Source: Phlegmacium glaucopus (taxonomy: Eukaryota > Basidiomycota > Agaricomycetes > Agaricales > Cortinariaceae). From it: 64,000 nucleotides of DNA. This document shows positions 60,551 to 64,000 of this stretch, piece by piece; within the stretch, counting starts at the first letter, position 1; each line of letters begins with the position of its first letter. The translations under genes were made by a program, and so were the position numbers. The notes under the pieces are model-generated. The model was not told the DNA's origin. It saw nothing but the letters and a program-made list of their open reading frames with translations, and did no database searches. The DNA lies in contig MU129989.1 of assembly GCA_015039465.1 (NCBI GenBank), forward strand, positions 333,655 to 397,654. Reading direction: 5' to 3'.

Positions 60551-61734
60551 ATGTTCCAAGATGATATTCTGTCCTTCACTGGAGTGGTCCTCCAAGGCTT
60601 TTTCTATGGTAAGGTTTTTTTGTTCTCCTGTGATACATACCTCTGGAAGCTGAGCCGTCTGACATTATTCCTGTCCAGGACTCTACTCTGCCATATTTTC
60701 AATATATATACAACACCAGACATCAAAAGAAGGTATCGACAAGACAAGAAACATCCTTCTCTATCCTCTCTGTATTCTTTATATACTATCCACCGCTACA
60801 TTTATTCTCGATATAATACTCATCATGGTGATTCAAGAAAAGTCCGTCCACAACAATTTTTCTATTTACACTGCTATCTGGACAGGTTTCGACTCTGAGT
60901 CAACTCCATACTGGCTGGATATTAGCCACAATTGGCTTGTGTGACTTCATTTCTCAGGCAATCTTAGTATGAATAAACCTCCAACCATTTCTATCATTTG
61001 TTTTATTCATCCCAGTCTTCGAAGATCTATCGATGTTGGATCGTATGGGGTTGCAACATCCGCGTCATAGTTATTCCTTCAATATTAGCACTCACATCCT
61101 TGGGTCAGTCAATATATTACATAGTATAATTTGCTAGCTGACTTTAAGTTATTGTCTCTAGCTACATCGTTGGCCGTTAATGGCTTACTCTACATGCCAG
61201 TGGTAGAACCGGTGACTTATTCGGTGTATGCGGTGTTTTTGACAAGTCTTGCCATCTCCTTGTTTGTGAATGGTGTTGTCACGGGCTTAATTGTGCTCAG
61301 GATCCTCAAGGTCTATTGGGAGGTTAGGCCTACTTTCGAGGATCAAACTTTGGGTATTGGTACCAAGGGCAAAATTTGGTCCATCATATTTATATTAATT
61401 GAATCGGGTATGGCAATATTCACAATCCAAACAATTGGGGTTGTGCTTTGCGTTCTCCATCTTGATGCTCTATCTATTATCATTCGTATTGCCCCAATGT
61501 TCTATGTGACTACCAGATCAATCATTTCTACTTTTTCACTTGACTGAAATTGATTTTTAGGGAATAGCACCCACCATCATCCTCGTGCGACTTTCGATGG
61601 GATTGTCTTTCCATGATGAGAAATCTATGGTTGAAACTGCTGCGAGCTGGCGCTTTGCGTCTCACAATCGGGATCTGGTTCCAAGTATAGATATTGCGGG
61701 CCGGGAGAGGAGAGTCCACATTGGCGTTCAATAA
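60551..61734 (+). CDS. Seven-helix-like membrane protein, array copy 4, shortened C-terminus
   Basis: Starts MFQDDILSFTGVVLQGFFYG at 60551. Exons follow the family pattern: LHTGWILATIGLCDFISQAI, a reworked YMPVVEPVTYSVYAVFLTSL, LFVNGVVTGLIVLRILKVYW, IFILIESGMAIFTIQTIGVV and GIAPTIILVRLSMGLSFHDE. In the last exon a stretch of about 12 bases is lost (NRDLVPSIDIAGRE instead of NQNPI..MASIDIAGQE). The glutamine after HIGVQ is followed by TAA (61732-61734), so the protein ends some nine residues early. The loss is in the polar tail and may be tolerated. Confidence 0.75.
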
Positions 61735-62419
61735 ATTAATGATATCGAAACTGGAGACAGATAACAAGGTGTACTAGTAGCACTAATAATGATGCCATGC
61801 CAGTTCCAAGGGCAGAGGCTAGATAGAAAGGAAACCAACTTGTTGATAACGACCAGAGATACTGGATGTCGCCCAATGGCTATTCAAACTTACTCACAGA
61901 TCCTCGTACCCAAGTTCATCGACCAGGCTGCGAAAGAGTATGTTCGAGGTCTGCATAATGAACGGATGCAATCAATTTTTGTATAAAAAAGCACTTGAAT
62001 TTACGTACCTTTGTTATCCAAGAAAGTTCCATTTCGTCAACCTTGACGACTCTATTCCATTCTAATTGTCAACTTAAAGTAGGCCAACTGTATTGACAGG
62101 CCCAAACAATTTTTATACACCAACGGAATCAACTTCCGCGTCCTTCGATCTGTCATCATTATCGAATATCTGTGGAGACTGAGTGATGTAAACCGAGTCG
62201 TGAAGGGATTGCTGCAGTAGGATTGGTGGCGATGCTAACAGATAATACTAAGTCTTCAACTGTGCCCTCTATCTTTTTTGACCGAAAACTTACCTTTTTG
62301 ACCCAAACGCTACCTTCTAATAACTGGCAATTCAATAACTAGCTACCAGCGTTATAAATTCCAACCTCCGACACCGACTCGCCCTTGCATGGGAGATCTA
62401 TCTAGGTTTTCAGTGCTAA

Positions 62420-62900
62420 CTCAGACCAACGCCGAAAGTCTCGCATTTCGCCAGGGATCGCAGAAATACTGGGAAATCCACTGCGACGATGGCAAAGATG
62501 GCCTTGAGCATCATATGGGTTCGATATGTAATCAGAGGGATCCAGACTGGATTATAGATGCGGAGGCTTGTAAATTGTGGTTGACTCGACTCGGAAGGAA
62601 GAGGGGTGCTGCTTTGGGCTTTGATAAAAAAAGCAGTAATCCATGTTGTAGAAATCGAGAGCAGGACCACGCAAGGATTTTAGAACAATATTGTAAGTAA
62701 ACAAAAAATACCGATTGAGTTTGAAATAAGTCCAACAATCCAGTAGACACTGAAAGTAGAATCATAGGTAAAGATGGCAGAACAGACACTACGAAAATCC
62801 TCGAGACCACCACTGACCCCAACAGAAAAAAAACGGCAGCACCAGCAGAAGCCCATCCACGTACCCAAAGTGTGCAAAAGTCGCCAGCATAGCCCTCAGT
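62420..62900 (-). pseudogene. GWT1 fragment, copy 4
   Basis: The core (about 62532-62429) reads ITYRTHMMLKAIFAIVAVDF then PVFLRSLAKCETFGVGLS, closest to the family. Upstream on the minus strand, about 100 bases of extra DNA (62643-62740) separate it from ILLSVSTGLL. Beyond the core the sequence leaves the family, as in the other copies, so only the N-terminal third of the enzyme was ever captured. Confidence 0.7.
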
Positions 62901-63045
62901 GATGCATTACTGGCATCAACAGCTCTCGGTCCACTTTGATCAAGTCTGGAAATGTCGTCTAATATCGTTGCTGATTCGACGGCGCAGCAGACACACAAGA
63001 ACCGTGATCGCTGATGGTGGAGACGGATTTAGGCAATTATTATTA

Positions 63046-63477
63046 GGGAGGTTCAAAGTTGAACGCAGCTCGCATTCGCATCTCGCATCTCGCCAGCAGC
63101 ACGTGCATCTGTGACCTTATATAATATTGTTAGTGCCGAAAGAAACCTGTTGCCGACATCACGGAGATATTTCCGAGCTCCAAACATAGTTGATAAGATA
63201 ACTGTTTGATAACTGCCAACTATTCTAAAGCCATCGGGTGCCATTTCAGCCTTTTATCCTGATAAATAAGTTGTATTTTGGCAGAATTACGCAGAATCAG
63301 TACATTTTTGCCTCAACTACGGTCGAAGAGGCAATTTCTACAATCTAATCTCATTTCGTTCAAAAAATATTTTGATGGTGACGCGGCGTGTGATATTTTG
63401 TGACCAATGACAAATCCTCACGTGCTGCTGCGAGATGCGAGCTGCGAATGCGAGCTGCGTTCAACTTTGAACCTCCC
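63046..63477. mobile_element. TA-flanked MITE with about 58-base inverted ends
   Basis: The left end GGGAGGTTCAAAGTTGAACG continues through cagctcgcattcgc and is inverted at the right end (ending TTCAACTTTGAACCTCCC). Both ends are flanked by TA (63044-63045 and 63478-63479). The ends are built of repeated GCAGCTCGCAT-like words. The interior of about 310 bases has no coding frame I recognise. TA duplication points to a Tc1/mariner-type transposase acting in trans. Confidence 0.92.
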
Positions 63478-63482
63478 TAATA

Positions 63483-64000
63483 GGGACGTTCAAAGCTGGG
63501 CGCAGCTCGCAGACGCAGCTCGTAGCACGCTGAGCCATCAGATTATATAATATAAACTTGAGAGTCCGCGCTGTGCTCGAACGAGAAATGTGCCAGTGCT
63601 TGGCACAACCCCAATTGTCGCTTGTCAAGGCCGTCCTATCGGAGTCGTTAGGATCATATATACCATTGGAACCAAAGTGGTGACCACAAGACAACTGTTC
63701 GGTACAATCTGTCAAAGTTTGACTTCTATATTCGTTTGTATGGAGTCGGTGTAAGAAAAATGGTATCTCTTGTGCTATCAAAAGTCAAAAAAAGCTAGAG
63801 TAGGTCTTCTCGGGTCTGTCGGCTCCTCAACAAACGGCTGGTCAAATAAAGTCCTTAAGCCCCAAAGAGTCGGAACAGTCGGCGTCATGCTCGGTACTGT
63901 CAATTATTGTTCATCTTTATCCGTTTCGTCGCACTCCCTCACCGACAATTTACGTCAAGCATGTTTCCTGCTACGCAGCTTGCGTGGCCAGTGTTTTCCA
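63483..64000. mobile_element. Start of a second related MITE or larger element (runs out of window)
   Basis: Directly after the first MITE, ta then GGGACGTTCAAAGCTGGGCG followed by cagctcgcagacgcagctcg repeats the same end design with changes. The matching right end is not in the window. A minus-strand frame at 63461-63781 has no domain I recognise. Confidence 0.55.

Larger units (their letters stand above)
51600..63043. repeat. Four-unit tandem array (membrane protein + GWT1 relic)
   Basis: The word accgtgatcgctgat or a close variant recurs near 51658, 54557, 57460, 60316 and 63001. The exon-6 word ggaatagcacc recurs at 53090, 55800, 58710 and 61560, giving periods of 2710, 2910 and 2850 bases. 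Every unit contains, in order, a TATA-like gtgtataaagcaa, a six-exon membrane-protein gene (+), a conserved 3' region with ggatgtcgcccaatggc, and a minus-strand GWT1 fragment. Confidence 0.88.

Overview
The window looks like a chromosomal segment of a mushroom-forming basidiomycete (Agaricomycetes). Genes are broken by many short GT-AG introns of about 40-70 bases. Recognisable families are typical of that group: F-box-like proteins, NACHT STAND proteins, a GPI-anchored DUF7729-type secreted protein, and a clustered family of seven-helix membrane proteins ending in a GIAPTIILVR / GLSFHDE block. One 100-base run of N (49702-49801) is an assembly gap. No tRNA, rRNA or CRISPR array was seen.

Layout. 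1-7.7 kb is a nest of transposable elements: foldback elements, two solo LTRs with target-site duplications, and a TA-flanked element holding several others. 8.4-10.2 kb carries a seven-exon coiled-coil protein on the minus strand. Two F-box-like paralogues lie at 10.3-12.3 and 12.4-14.5 kb (minus) and a third at 19.4-21.4 kb (plus). Between them is the housekeeping gene for translation elongation factor eEF1B (17.4-18.4 kb). A secreted GPI-anchored protein sits at 23.6-24.6 kb, and 24.6-30.1 kb is largely empty. A Nudix hydrolase follows at 30.1-30.9 kb. At 33.3-39.1 kb two Cdc20/Cdh1-like WD40 proteins point at each other around an alpha/beta hydrolase whose nucleophile serine is replaced by cysteine.

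The right half is built of two tandem arrays. At 39.1-51 kb a unit of about 4.0 kb is present three times. Each unit holds a NACHT NTPase gene (minus strand) and a short divergent 5' gene piece. Copy 1 has a 20-base frameshifting deletion, copy 2 looks intact, and copy 3 is interrupted by foreign DNA and the gap. At about 51.6-63 kb a 2.7-2.9 kb unit is present four times. Each carries a six-exon membrane-protein gene (plus strand) and, on the opposite strand, a broken fragment of GWT1, the GPI-anchor inositol acyltransferase. The second relic is split by a 200-base MITE with a 9-base target duplication. The window ends in a TA-flanked MITE with 58-base inverted ends and the start of a relative.

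Exon limits were set by eye from splice signals and reading frame; where start or stop was not settled, the entry says so. Function is assigned from family motifs, not from database searches.
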